The notes beneath the pieces were generated by a model, which saw only the letters and a list, made by a program, of their open reading frames with translations, searched no databases and was not told where the DNA came from. From Phoma sp. XZ068 (lineage: Eukaryota; Ascomycota; Dothideomycetes; Pleosporales; Didymellaceae), in contig RBKR01000023.1 in NCBI GenBank assembly GCA_004835665.1, positions 310,001-374,000 of the forward strand: DNA of 64,000 bases, in the 5' to 3' direction. Position 1 is the stretch's first letter, and each line of letters begins with the position of its first letter. The position numbers and the translations under genes are program-made. This document shows positions 24,307-35,471 of this stretch, one piece after another.

Positions 24307-24361
24307 GGTAATGTTATAGGTGTAATGTTATCGGTTATATATCTGTTATCGCGACTGTGTA

Positions 24362-27299
24362 TCACAGCGTGCTAGAGCTAATGATATCCTGCGCTCGCTC
24401 AGCTTGTAAGGCCAAAGGACCTGATGAAACCTGCTCGAGTGCCTCAAGCACGGATGTAAACTTGTCAGTCCGGCCCCAAGCTGTTGACACCGTTGCTAAT
24501 ATCTTTTGCCCTTGTTTAAGTATCTTTGCCGGGCCTTCGGCGGAGTATATATCACCAACGCCGGTGATGTTGACTCTCATCGTGGTAGTGGTACCGAAAC
24601 GAACGAAAGATTGCACCATTTTGTCGTCGTTTGGTCGATCAAGATGTATGAACGTCGGTGTTGGTTCGATCGTTTCCTCGTCCATTGGAGAGTATGGAGT
24701 GGCATCATGACCAGAGCTGTCTTTACTGAGTGGTTCAGCGTTGTCTCTTTCTCGATTTGGTGGGTTCCGAGAGTCCCCAGCCGTTCTTGACGCATATGAA
24801 CTGTAGGCCCAAATAGTCAATGTGGCCAGGAAGACCGCGATTGGTTCATAGAACGCTCTACAGCTGTACCGTCTTATATGCCAGAACAAGCAGCCACTGT
24901 GCAAAACAGCTAATCTGGCTTTGCATGAGTCCCTTTGCGCCCACTCAAGGATCTCACGTTCAGCATGAAGGAATTGTTGGCGACTTGAGTTGCCCAAAGT
25001 TCGAGACGCAGGATCCCGGGCGAACATTGCCACAGATTTGACCAACGTCTGGAATTGATCAATTGGTGCGAGCAGCACCGCCCTGGATAAATGCAGGTGG
25101 AGTACAGTTGGGTGCTCTGCGCCAGCTTGAAGGGCTATCGTGCCGTTAGCGGCCCAATGTAGAACATCAACGCAGTCAAGAGCCGCGTTACGCCAGCTGT
25201 TAAGCAAACTTCTACCGCCATGATCAGACGATGAAGGGTTTGCAACATTGTCATTGTTTTCTCCAACCAGCTGAATAGACGGAACCCAGTTATCGAGTGG
25301 CCTCGCAAAACAGTCCTTGAGCTGAAAGATCTCTCGGTATACGCCATGAAGGAGTATCACGCGACTGAATTGTCCCAAGTCCAAACTGACATGTTTTTCG
25401 CGGAACAGCGACACGGTTGCCGATGATAAAGAGGGAATTTCTAAGATGCGTTCAGCAGTTCCCCTACAGATCTATCGTAATTCTTACCTTGCTTTGATTT
25501 AGCCTGCGTAAACCAATCAGCAGCACATTTTGTCTGCCAAAGCTTGTCGTTGGGCAATGTAATAGTCATCATATCTACTTGCATGAGGGGTCGCTGCTGA
25601 AAATGATAAACTGCCATGCAATCCAAGAGCTGATGGACGTAAGTTCCCGTAGCAGTCATGAATAGGAGGCAGATTAGGCTTACCCAAATAGAACAAACAA
25701 CTCTGCGCCTGCACTCTTCAAGCATCATTCTTCTCCAAGATAGATCTTGGAAGTCTCTACTAGCATCATCGTGAACATTTGTCTGTGCAGCATTCAATGA
25801 TGTGGCTGGATCGAGCAACGCGCATGCAAGTCCAACTATGGCACTGTGCTGAGCTTTCGCGAAATGCAACAATCTCGAAGAACCGGAGTAGAGCATACCA
25901 ATCTGGCTTAGAGTCATAGCTTGAGCAAAGGCGAGTCCGTGCCTGGATGGACCACTGGTACTCAGACTCTCATCAGCGAACTCTACCGTGATTGCTCTTC
26001 GAAGGAACCCGTGCAGCGGCTCTACCATCTGATCATACTCATCAGCTACAGCATACTGACAACCTATGGCAGCTACTGCTAGTGCTAAAAGCCAGTGATC
26101 GCTTAAGCAAACAACCTGATCATGCAATATTGGCATGACTGTATCAAAGTTGACGTAGTAGAGCCGGATACACATGTCCAGCGCGGGAAGAGCTGGGAAC
26201 CTTGAATGTGTACACATCGAAAAGCTGACGCCATCATTGAGACAGAGCCTGTTGAAGCTCTGTAACATGTCTTCGTAGATGGTGATTGGAAGAAACGGTG
26301 CAGCACGTGTGCTACCAATAGCCGAAGTGGTCGCATTGTCAACTAAAAGATGGCTGATATCTGGGAAACTAGCCCTTGATTGTTATCGCGGAAGCGGGAT
26401 TGGAGATCATTCACAGGCCGTAGAGGTTTTGCACCGGGGATTAAACAACCAGACCTGCGAGCCCTGATTGTGCATGGCATCCTGGCCCCGTCGATACTTG
26501 TGGCATACAAACTGCCAGGCGCGTCACTGGGTGAGACTGTATGTGCTGCTGAAAACGGTGAATTGGATGACGCACAGCTTTCCATAGCTCTAGGAGATAC
26601 GTTGTTCCATAGCGTTTCTAGTTCTCCAACTCGGGACACGTGTGTGTTTTGAATTGCAGAGGCATTGATATGAATCTGCCCTGTATCCGAAGGATCGGCT
26701 TCGGGAGACCCCTTTGCCATTTCGGTGTTTATATCGATGATATTTGTTGCAGAATTCGCAAATGCAAAGGAGTCCAGTGATTCGATACCTACGCCAAAAA
26801 TTTTGTCGTAATCGATGACTATAGAATTATCAGGCGGTAGCCAATTCATAGGGAAGTCGGCTGTGAGTGGTAGCATATGATTCGGAGGGTACTCATTTGT
26901 CTCAAAAGGAGCTATTTGCTGGTAGGGGGTGTATGAGCTATGCTCAGTTGTAGGCTCGATGCCAATGAGGTGTTCAGGTTGGCGGTCCGATCCTGAGACA
27001 AGCCCCATACTATCGGTACGATTGACTAGAGCCTGGTGTGAACGACTCGGAGAAGCCAGAGAAACCGATCCCTGGCTGTAGAGTGATTTCTGAGTTGGAG
27101 CCCCAACTCGAGCATGGGGATAAGCGCAGAGGAGGCCTTTCTTCAAGCAACGCTGACATGGGTTGCTCTTGGTGCATCGTTCCCGGGATCTTGCACATTG
27201 TGTACAAGCACGTGCGCTTACTGGGCCCGCACCATCGATTGCTCTTGTGGTGATGTGTGGCTTCATGACGACGTAAGGTGTCGCTGTGAAACCAGTCAA
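24362..27299 (-). CDS. Zn2Cys6 transcription factor with fungal-specific middle domain
   Basis: Three exons (27,299-26,455; 26,374-25,488; 25,440-24,362) total 936 residues, divisible by three, with 80- and 47-nt introns. The zinc cluster reads CTQCARSRERC ... CQRCLKKGLLC (C-x2-C-x6-C-x5-C-x2-C-x6-C). The middle region has PFLPITIYEDMLQSFNRLC, LDMCIRLYYVNFDTVMPILH and a W-L-L-A-L-A-V-A-A-I-G segment, matching the fungal_trans domain. The long C-terminus ends near LQAERAQDIISSS. The chosen start is the first Met of the zinc-cluster frame, but the upstream minus-strand sequence contains C2H2 finger exons in a frame offset by one base (see 27,205-27,420), so the native protein may have been larger. 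Neighbours suggest control of a sugar-use cluster (inference). Confidence 0.8.
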
Positions 27300-27420
27300 T
27301 CGTGAGTCATTTCCATACGGGCTGATCTACCTTCGGTGGAACAACTTCGGACACTGTTTACATGCAAAGCTCTTGGTACTGTTATGAATGCGCTCGTGCC
27401 TTCTCAGATGCTCCTGACGT
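27205..27420 (-). pseudogene. C2H2 zinc-finger exons upstream of the Zn2Cys6 gene, frame broken
   Basis: On the minus strand from about 27,420 the frame reads RQEHLRRHERIHNSTKSFAC, then KQCPKLFHRR, then a 46-nt GT-AG intron (27,284-27,329), then SDTLRRHEATHHHK. This gives a full second finger (C-x2-C-x12-H-x3-H) and the His half of a first finger. Downstream, the frame needs a one-base shift near 27,205 to enter the Zn2Cys6 frame. Fungal regulators with two C2H2 fingers directly followed by a Zn2Cys6 cluster are known, so this is likely the original N-terminus. The Cys half of finger 1 was not located with confidence. Confidence 0.6.
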
Positions 27421-27549
27421 CGGAGCGAAAGTCAGTATTCACCCAGCTTCGTTATTTCTAGAGAAGCCTACTTAAAGGAGCAGTCGCAACGCAGCGCATC
27501 GAGTCTACGGCAGAAGCTGATTCGTGCTCCATCAGCGCGCACTCATACG

Positions 27550-28290
27550 TCAATGTTGGTTGCTGGTGGTAGGCGAGAATAAGCCTTCAGGTGTGCTGGT
27601 TATATCGTAACCTAGGTACGAAGGCGTGCCTGACTGCGGTGACGCCGGATACTGCTTCCACGCGTGCCCAAACCGGTTAGCCAAGGTCGTTATTAACGAA
27701 CTCGGTACAGCGCCCGAGAACTCGGCGGAGCATTCGAGAGCACCTTCTTCCATCAATTTGAAACAGATCAGTCGTACACAGCGACTGGGAAAAGCAGTTG
27801 CAGACTAGTATCGTCTACATGCTGAGTTACTCACGCAGTCGACTGCCTGATCTGTCAGCGTCAGCTCAAAATGAACCCTCCTTGCCTGAAAACGCCCACT
27901 GTAACTCCGGTTGTTAGAAGAAGGTACCTTCTAGATTGACTATGATACATCAGTAACAATTCCAGGGTTATTTTCAGCCCCATAGTGCATTGCTCTGCGG
28001 CAGATAGTTCCTTGGCTTTGTCTTTGTTCAGAGTCGACCGCATCAACCTCCCAAAGATTCCGTCCATTCGCTAAAGTGACAATTTTCGCTTCAGGTATGG
28101 TGAAACATACCGAAACCCGAGTACCATGACTTAGCGATTGGTCTTATGGGATGATGTGGTGCGGCTGTAAACATTTCAGCTTACAAACAATTTACGTAGG
28201 TAGTACGAGAGCGCAAAGGAGCCAGTAACTCCTTCCCCTAACCCGCGAATTAAAGTTTGGCCAGGGCTACGTCAAAAGAAAAACCGAACA
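27550..28290. other. No clear gene
   Basis: Short frames such as 27,861-28,067 (minus) show no recognisable domain. The stretch may contain decayed sequence belonging to the flanking broken genes. Confidence 0.35.
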
Positions 28291-28299
28291 TGCAGTCTG

Positions 28300-29570
28300 G
28301 CCGAGAAAGGAAAATCACACTTGTAATGGCTGTTGGGATTGGGCGCTAAGCAGTGGTTTAAGGACATCAAGACAAGAAGCACGGTGACTTGAATGGCGAT
28401 TCCAGCCAAGAGCAGTTACCTTCGCCCAAATCTATCTACGATGGTCATGTTCACTAAGCCAATTACCTAGAAATGTAGTTTGAATCTTGTTGCTGAACAA
28501 TGCTAGGGTTCGTTGATCCCCTAGCGCAAGGCAGGATCTGGGCTCTCCAAACTGAAGAAAGTAAGGAGAGAATACTGATATCCTAGCTTTCGGTAGACCA
28601 GAGCTGCGTACATGTTTTAGTGTCGCGATACCATCTGCGTGCTGGAGCGATGTGGCGTAAACGCCGTACAGAAGGCGTTTCCGCATTACTTTTGACTCGA
28701 AGATACCCTTGTATCTCGTACGGAACCAGGCGCGACCTTGCGGAGCGGCAACATGCTCGAAGTTTTCGGCAAAGTATGTGGACTGAGTTGTCATCCCCCA
28801 TTCTCATGTGGCAGAGTTCTCAAACTACTCTGTCTAGAGCGTCAGGCTGCTCCTCGAGCAGCCACTACGGATCGTCAGTATCGATAGATACATCCAGTCA
28901 GTGGTCTTTCTGCTTACAATAGGTCTCGCGGGATACCAGAAGCTGGGAATAACGAGGGCAAGGCCAATGGGAAGCTCGACGAGGTCCGAAACTCACCGGG
29001 CGACGTTGAGTGGCTTTTAGACAAAGCTCATGCCATAGCTGGTCCAGAACGCTGTCAATGCCCCCAACTGATATTCGAACAGAGTGGCAGTACCGATGCA
29101 GCTACCGCGAAGCATTAGAGACCCAGTCTCAGCTACGTAGAGCGCTGTCGTGATATACACATCATACAACCAAAGCCGAGTCCAGTGAATAGACGACCCC
29201 AGGTAAGGATGACGTATGTGTTTGACTCTGAATGACAATGCCAGCCGTCATAACCACAGTAGAGATGCGGAGCGCCCAGAGCTTGCCAACGAGAAAGGCG
29301 TGTGCAACCAGTATCCAGCTGGGCCAGACATGTGGTTGCCCAAGCCACAACAGCAATAATTCTCCTGAGATCAATTGTTCAACCGACACTGTAATGTTCG
29401 ACAGACTGTTCACGCGCTAGGCCGACCGTCATCTTAACCGTTGAAATAGGTTGCAAGGACCATCCCAGAGGCAGCAGAGTCGCGTAGCGGTCGTTTTCGG
29501 GTATGATTGTCTCCAATAGCCTCATCATGAGGATTTGTTTCGATTGTAGCACTAGAAAGGTTCTCACTAT
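28300..29570 (-). pseudogene. MFS sugar transporter pseudogene
   Basis: Scattered fragments in several minus-strand frames follow the order of a sugar porter: GRLFTGLGFGCMMCIS (about 29,160-29,220), then VAETGSLMLRGSCIGTATLF and YQLGALTAFWTSYGM (about 29,030-29,130), LPIGLALVIPSFWYP (about 28,930-28,980), a WLLEEQPDALDRV block after a TAG in the SPRW motif (about 28,840), RKRLLYGVYATSLQHADGIA (about 28,620-28,690) and TIVDRFGRR followed by TAA (about 28,400-28,440). PESPRW-type and D-R-x-G-R-R motifs are hallmarks of the MFS sugar-porter family. Both frame changes and nonsense codons are present, so it is dead. Ends are approximate; introns could explain some frame changes but not the stops. 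Confidence 0.75.
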
Positions 29571-29579
29571 GCAGGTCGA

Positions 29580-30261
29580 AGCCGGTTAGGCAAGGTTAGG
29601 CCATTAGCATCTCAAGGGTCCTATACGGATGATACGATGGTGGGCAGCCTGAGCGGACTGAAATACGCCGAGCTGATCATCGTTGTTAACACCTGAAAGT
29701 TCCCGTGTATCAGTCAAGTTTGATGTACATTTCAGTCCTTTCAAGTGCACAGGATAACTTTATAAGCCGTGTATATCTAGGTAACCTAAATTGTCAAACT
29801 CCCTCTCTATCCTAAAGCAGTTGAAGGTTCTTTGTTGCTGTACAGAGCGTAGACTTGCTTGATGAGATTTGGCGGAGCTCCTCGTATCCGAGTCTGCCTA
29901 GGCAACCCCCTTGTACAATGCGGAGGAAATGCGGGGATAATGGGAATCCTAGTGGACAGAGCGTGCGGAGAAGAACCGTACCAACTCGCCTACGTTGAGG
30001 CTTCCAATCTACCGGATCATCGGGTACAGTAACAATTGCATGAAGCCTCCAGTGGAACGGGTCGGCAACTGAGTGGACTTGGAGCTCCGGTGGGCTGTTT
30101 AGTTGAGCGCGTAACCGCCGGCGAAGTCTCCGATGAATGGTCTGCCGCCTACCTGGCGGTCCTGGCATAGCACGACAGGCCATCAGCAAGTTTAATAGTC
30201 TGAAGATGTCCCTTGTGACAATAAGCTGACAAGCCTATTCCTTCTCCGACCTTTATCAATT
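29580..30261. other. Intergenic or unrecognised decayed sequence
   Basis: A 125-codon minus-strand frame (29,812-30,189) has no recognisable motif. The stretch lies between the transporter remnant and the GH127 remnant, divergent from each other, and would have held their promoters. Confidence 0.35.
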
Positions 30262-32283
30262 ATGGCGCACCCACAAGTTGCATTTCGCAACACCAGCTTC
30301 ACTGGAAAGTCAATACTAGCGTCCAGACGCAACACAGTTGCCAATACGACGCTCAAGACCCAGCTTGATCAGTTCAAAACCACAGGTCGCTATAATTGTT
30401 TTGAGCTGAAATGGCATCCGACGTACGATGAACGCACTGCAACGATGAACCCGCACCTCTTCTGGGACAGCGATATCGCCAAATGGATAGAATGAGCTTG
30501 CTACTTTCTGGAGAGCCACTATGACGAGGAGATCGATGCTGCTGTTCAGTACATGGCCAAGACCCTACGATCCGCTCAGCAAGATGATGGCTACCTGAAC
30601 CTGCACTACACACTCATTGAGCCCAAGGGCAGGTGGTCGAACCTTCGAGACATGCACGAATTGTACAATTGCGGTCATCTGATTGAGGCAGCACTCGCAC
30701 ACCGTAACTACTACAAAAACGAACTTCTGCTGGAGCCACTAGTGAAGTACGTCCGCTTGATCAACAACACCTTCGGACCGGAAGAAGGCAAGCTCCACGG
30801 GTATCCTGGCCATCCGGAGATTGAGATGGCGCTGCTCCGTCTATACACGGAAACTGGCAATGAAGATGCATACAAGCTTGCACGATATTTCATTGAAGAG
30901 CGCGGAAACCCTACTGGACAAGATGGCAAGCTGTACTACGACTGGGAAGCTGAGCGAAGGCAAGAGAGCGAGTGCGAGCGACCCAGCCACTACCACACGG
31001 TTGGCACACACTGGGTCAACCAATCGCACGCGCCCATCCTTGAACAGCAGACTATCGAGGGTCACTCCGTGCCCGCAATGCATCTCCTTACCGCTGTCGC
31101 AGATCTGCTCTGCATCAAGAAAAATGGTTTGAAGTCTATGACCAAATCATCAGAATGGTTTTGTACTCTGCACTATCTGTGGGATAACATGGTGGATCGA
31201 AAAATGTCCGTTACTGGAGGTCTAGGCGCGATCAAGCAGTGGGAAGGGTTCGGAATCGACTATTTTTTACCGCAGTCCACAGACGAAGGTGGCTGTTATA
31301 ACGAGACCTGTGCGTCGATCGGGCTGCTGTTTCTTGCGGAACGTCTGTTGGACATTGAACGTGACGGCCGATACGGTGACATTATGAACCTTGGTTTGTA
31401 CAACAATGTCATGGCAGCCAAAAGCCTGGACGGCAAAGCATTTACATATGTCAACCAGCTTGGTAGCTCGGAAGCTACCAAGAGCGGACGGGAGGACTGG
31501 TTCCGCTGCGCCTGCTGTCCACCCAACTACAGCCGTTTGTTTGGCAGTCTTGGAGGCTATCTCTGGCACTTTGGTCAGCAGGACAAGGGAGCCTTCATTA
31601 ACGTGCATCTCTACACATCTGCAAAAGTAGCATTTGCAGTAGACGACGGTGAGATGGAGCTCGAGCAGTCTGCCAATTGGCCATGGGACGGCAGCGTGTC
31701 TTTCGTGCTTGGAAACCCTAACCAGGTTCCCACTACCATCAGACTTCGGATCCCATCTTAGGCCAACAACAGCTTCTCTCTGGACCCACCACTACCAGCG
31801 GGCACCGCATGGCCACCCATTGAGAAAGGCTATCTGACGCTCTCAACCGAGTATCTCGCCACAAACGCCAAATTTAACCTCAAAATCACAGGCTTGGAGC
31901 CGCGCTGGATAGAACCACACCCCTACACCAACCAGAACCCGACTCTTCTCGCACGCGGCCCAGTGGTGTACTGCGCCGACGATGCGCATAACCCGTGGGA
32001 GACGAACCATTTCAAGAACGTCGTGGTCAAGCCTGGGTCGCCGGTCACAGAGGAAGTCAGGACTTGGGAACCGACCGGAGAGACGTATGTAGTGCTTCAC
32101 ACGAAGGCGTGGACAAGGTCGCTGGACGCTTGGGAGGGGCAGACGGGGACGGGCGCCGATCCGGTGAGGAGAGTTGGAAGTGTGAAGTTGGTAGACGAGC
32201 GGGACATTGTGTTTGTGCCGTATTACTTCTGGGCGAATAGTGGGGGCAAGGGACAGATGAGGGTTGGCATGATCAAGGGCTAG
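30262..32283 (+). pseudogene. GH127 beta-L-arabinofuranosidase-type glycosidase with two in-frame stops
   Basis: A single frame of 674 codons reads from MAHPQVAFRNTSFTGKS to VGMIKG, interrupted by TGA at 30,493-30,495 (after AKWIE) and TAG at 31,759-31,761 (after RLRIPS). GH127/DUF1680 features are clear: DSDIAKWIE, QDDGYLN, DMHELYNCGHLIEA, HPEIEMALLRLY, GHSVPAMHLL, YNETCASIG (zinc-ligand Glu and Cys) and CACCPPNYSRLF (zinc-ligand/nucleophile Cys pair). Catalytic residues are intact, so loss is by nonsense codons only. The second stop is where RIPSWA is usual, TGG to TAG, a RIP-type change; the first would need GGA or CGA to TGA. Single-exon, no signal peptide: an intracellular enzyme acting on arabinose oligosaccharides would be expected. 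Confidence 0.88.
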
Positions 32284-32296
32284 ACGTGGACTTGTT
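32263..32296 (+). repeat. 34-bp direct repeat, copy 1, at the end of the GH127 frame
   Basis: Covers the last codons (VGMIKG and TAG) and 16 bp beyond. It matches 33,010-33,043 at 30 of 34 positions. Confidence 0.75.
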
Positions 32297-32367
32297 CTAG
32301 TGGTAGAGTCTGATAAGAGGTCTATAGACTTCGTAGCCCGCTCACTCAAAATTCAATCCAACGAAAA

Positions 32368-33023
32368 TCAGAAGCTCGTCCCCGCGAGTTGATTGACCAT
32401 CCACGCCGTCCTCGCACCGGCTACACCCATCCAGATTCCCACGCCTAATGCGCCCCAGCCTAGCGCCCACACGCAGCCCGCAACGCCCCAGCTAAAGCTC
32501 AGCGTCTCCAAGATCAACACGACCTTCTCGCTGCCCCTGATGGCATCGTTGAACGTTTCCAGAAACGGAATTTTGGTCTGTTTGGACTCATTCCAGAAAT
32601 TGGCCATGTGCGTCCTCGCGGTGTAGAGGGCGGCGCCGAGGGCGAGACCGGTAATGCCGAGGATGGTGGGTGTGTGTTTGGAGGCGAGGAAGGGCAAGGT
32701 AGATGCAGCTAGGAAGGAGAGTGCCAACTGTGATTCGATTAGCCATTGACCTCTGGCCATGCGAGCAATGAGAGCGTTCAAGGCCCATGGACGGGGAGAC
32801 GCACGGTGACTGTTCCACTGGTCTGCGTTGTGCGCGTCTTGTGTAGGCGCTGAGCGGCAGTACTGCTCCATTCTGCGGCCCTTTCGCTCTGCTCTTCATA
32901 TTGCTGCAGACGGGTGATGTTCTCCTTGCACAGGTAGAGACCGTATGCAGAGAGGGCCGAGGCGAAGAGGAAGGGTGGGAGGGTGCAGATGGCGGGTATG
33001 GAGTCGCTGGTCGGCATGATCAA
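32368..33023 (-). CDS. Small multi-pass membrane protein, unknown function
   Basis: Exon 1 (33,023-32,805) and exon 2 (32,727-32,368) give 192 residues across a 77-nt GT-AG intron with a CTAAT branch-like site. The sequence starts MIMPTSDSIP; the Met at 33,017 may be used instead. A hydrophobic stretch (about residues 14-32) is followed by a polar segment rich in Gln, Glu and Arg, then further hydrophobic stretches LALSFLAASTLPFL, ILGITGLALGAALY and WGVAGCVWALGWGALGVGIW. A conserved-looking tail (ARTAWMVNQL) ends it. I do not recognise a family. Its start codon region overlaps a repeat of the GH127 3' end, so its 5' end may have been rebuilt by local duplication. Confidence 0.55.
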
Positions 33024-33043
33024 GGGCTAGGGGTGGATTTGTT
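33010..33043 (+). repeat. 34-bp direct repeat, copy 2
   Basis: 30 of 34 bases match 32,263-32,296. Read on the plus strand it still encodes VGMIKG and a stop; on the minus strand it supplies the start codon region of the membrane protein gene. Confidence 0.75.
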
Positions 33044-33304
33044 ACTGTCAATGCCGTGGTCGAGGATGCCGAGGGGAGAACGTGGCAGATGCAGCGTCGT
33101 GCAAACGAGGCCAGCGCTCGAGTCGTGCAGCTTGACCATCGGCCTCGTACGTCATGTTCCTGGTGGCGAGGCCGGCCGATCTCGCGTATCGACAGAGCAC
33201 TTGGGCAGGGGTCCAGGTGCCCCTCGATGCCTCCCAATAACTTTGACAGCACATGCCGAGGTGATCGAGGACGACAACAAGTCCCACTCGCAACAACAGC
33301 CACC

Positions 33305-34033
33305 ATGTCGAATCCCGAGCACCTCAACACGTCCGAACTGGGCACCAAATCCTACTGGGACGCCGCCTACACCACCGAGCGCCAGAACTTCTCGTCGAAC
33401 CCCGACGATGAAGGGACCATCTGGTTCAGCGACGCGGGCGCAGAGGAGCGCATGCTCTCCTTCCTCGAGAACCTGTCAGACGAGGGGCAGCTCTACAAGG
33501 ACAGCGCAGACGAGGAGACGCCCACGCGATTCTTGGATCTGGGCACCGGCAACGGGCATCTGCTGTTTGCGCTGCGCGAGGACGAGTGGGAGGGGGACAT
33601 GGTGGGCGTCGATTACGCGCCGCAGAGTGTAAAGCTTGCAAACGAGATCCGCGACTCCAAGGGCGACGAGTATGCCGACATTCAGTTCCACGAGTGGGAT
33701 CTGCTGGGCGAGGAGCCGGGCGCTTGGTTGGCGGACGCCTTCGATGTCGTCCTGGACAAGGGGACGTTCGATGCCATCTGCCTTGCGCAGGACACGGATG
33801 CACAAGGACGCAGGATATGCGAGGGCTATAGAGAGAGAGTCGAGAAGCTGATCAAAAGGGGCGGCAGATTCTTGATCACGAGCTGCAACTGGACCGAAGA
33901 AGAGGTCAAAGGCTGGTTCGCTGTCCCAGGAGGCGAGCTGGTGTACGAGAGCAAGGCCAAGTACCCAAGCTTCACGTTTGGAGGCAAGACAGGGACAAGT
34001 GTTTGCACGCTTTGTTTCAGACGCAAGGCTTGA
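33305..34033 (+). CDS. EFM4: Protein-lysine N-methyltransferase, EFM4/METTL10 family
   Basis: Single-exon 242 residues from an ATG in a good context (CACCATGTC). A longer in-frame extension upstream exists but is Arg-rich and lacks family features. The N-terminus LGTKSYWDAAYTTERQNF is the family signature, followed by SAM-binding motif I FLDLGTGNGHLLFAL (about residues 75-90), GVDYAPQSVKLA (motif post-I), and DVVLDKGTFDAICLAQ (motif IV/post). The yeast homologue Efm4/See1 methylates eEF1A at Lys316 in the cytosol. All expected motifs are present. It is convergent with an EFM7-like gene only 39 bp away and divergent from the small membrane protein gene. Confidence 0.9.
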   Translation: MSNPEHLNTSELGTKSYWDAAYTTERQNFSSNPDDEGTIWFSDAGAEERMLSFLENLSDEGQLYKDSADEETPTRFLDLGTGNGHLLFALREDEWEGDMVGVDYAPQSVKLANEIRDSKGDEYADIQFHEWDLLGEEPGAWLADAFDVVLDKGTFDAICLAQDTDAQGRRICEGYRERVEKLIKRGGRFLITSCNWTEEEVKGWFAVPGGELVYESKAKYPSFTFGGKTGTSVCTLCFRRKA

Positions 34034-34072
34034 GCAACCGAATGCCTTCAGCTCAACGGCTGCTATCTGCCT

Positions 34073-35114
34073 TCACTGCACGGCCCGCCGCCGTAGCCTC
34101 GACACCACCAACCACTTCTTCCGCTCGCCAATGTCCTCTCTCCCTCCGTCGCGCTCCTTCGCCCAGGGCCGTCGCACGCCATCTGCGTCCATCTCATAAA
34201 TGCTCTCCACTTCGAGCCCCTGCTGAGGAACCACGTCCTCAAAGAATGGAACAAGCTTAGCACGGCCCGTATGGAAGCCGGCTATACACAAGACTCTCGC
34301 ATCCGGACTATCTGCGAGAAAGTGAAGCATTGATTTGGCCAAGTTCTCATGCTCTCCAAGCATCCACAAACAGTCTGCCGCCAGCACGCGTGTGTATTTG
34401 TGGGCATTGGCAATAGCAAGGTCGGACGAGAGGTCGCCCCAAAGGTGGCCTTCGACAGCGACTCGGGACTGGAGGGGTTCCTGGACGTTTTTCGCAACGT
34501 TGGCCTTGATGGCCTTGAGAATCGGTGGAGCCGGGTAGTCGGTGATGGTAACCTTAGCATAGCGTCAGCAAATGACAACATCAGAGCAGCTGCTGCTCTG
34601 TCGCACCTCTTTCGCGCCAGCGAGTGCACTCATGACACCGCCCAGTCCTACGCCTGTATCGATACCCCATCAGCCTAGTCTTCTCTTTCTGCGCTCAGCC
34701 CAACGCACCTGCACCAAGCTCAATCACACGCTCGCCCTCGACACTCCACAGCCTCTCCTCTTCCTTGCTCATCCACCACGCGCCGTTCTTCCAGCCCTCG
34801 ACACCGACGACATCCATTGGCGCACGCTGGCCCTCTTCTGGCCTCCCTCCTACCAGCTCAGCCATCAGCACACCAGCGTTCCACAGGTAGTGCGCCATCT
34901 TCCGCCTCTCCTCCTCGCCGTTTATTTCGGCCGTTCTGAACTCGAGATTGCCGTGGCGCGCGTTCTTGTATATTATGGCCGTGTCTGCATCATCGCCGTG
35001 TTGATTCTGCAGGTCGTCGGTGAAGACGCCGCCGAGCGAGGACCCGAATATGTCCTCTGGGTCGAGGTCTTTGCCCTCAGGCCGCCGGAGGTCGATCAAC
35101 GTGGGGAGCAGCAT
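34073..35114 (-). CDS. EFM7: EFM7/NNT1-type eEF1A N-terminal and lysine methyltransferase
   Basis: Three exons (35,114-34,709; 34,653-34,607; 34,552-34,073) give 310 residues, divisible by three; introns 55 and 54 nt. The start at 35,114 (MLLPTLIDL) is tentative because the frame stays open further upstream. Features: DPEDIFGSSL near the N-terminus, LWNAGVLMAELV (family 16 methyltransferase N-helix), motif I VIELGAGVGLGG rebuilt across intron 1, VTITDYPAP across intron 2, ANVAKNV, HLWGDL, then VLAADCLWMLGEHENL and IAGFHTGRAKLVPFFE, which are hallmarks of yeast Nnt1/Efm7. That enzyme modifies the N-terminal Gly and Lys3 of eEF1A. Cytosolic by absence of targeting signals. Confidence 0.88.
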
Positions 35115-35471
35115 TGCGCGTCTCTCGCCCGGTCGCGTCCTTGTGGTCGACTTTGAGCACGACGGAGAAAGCTGCAGGCATGAGGTGGGGCACATGAGCC
35201 TCGGGTGTGGCGGCGGCGGCTACGGCGGCAGGGATGTCGTGTTTGAGTCTGGGGTGAGCTCATCATCGACTCGACGTCGTGCGGACCATCCGACGTTACA
35301 CTTGTGTGAACTCTCCCCATACTCCCCTCCAGAACATCTCTCGTAAGTTTAAGCACCTCTAACGCGGATCTCAAGACTGCAACCAAGTCGAATCATCCAA
35401 ATAGTAAAAGCTTCGTGTCTGGCCGCCCATACCGCCATCAGTTGCAGCATCAGCTGTTCCCACCTCCAAAC

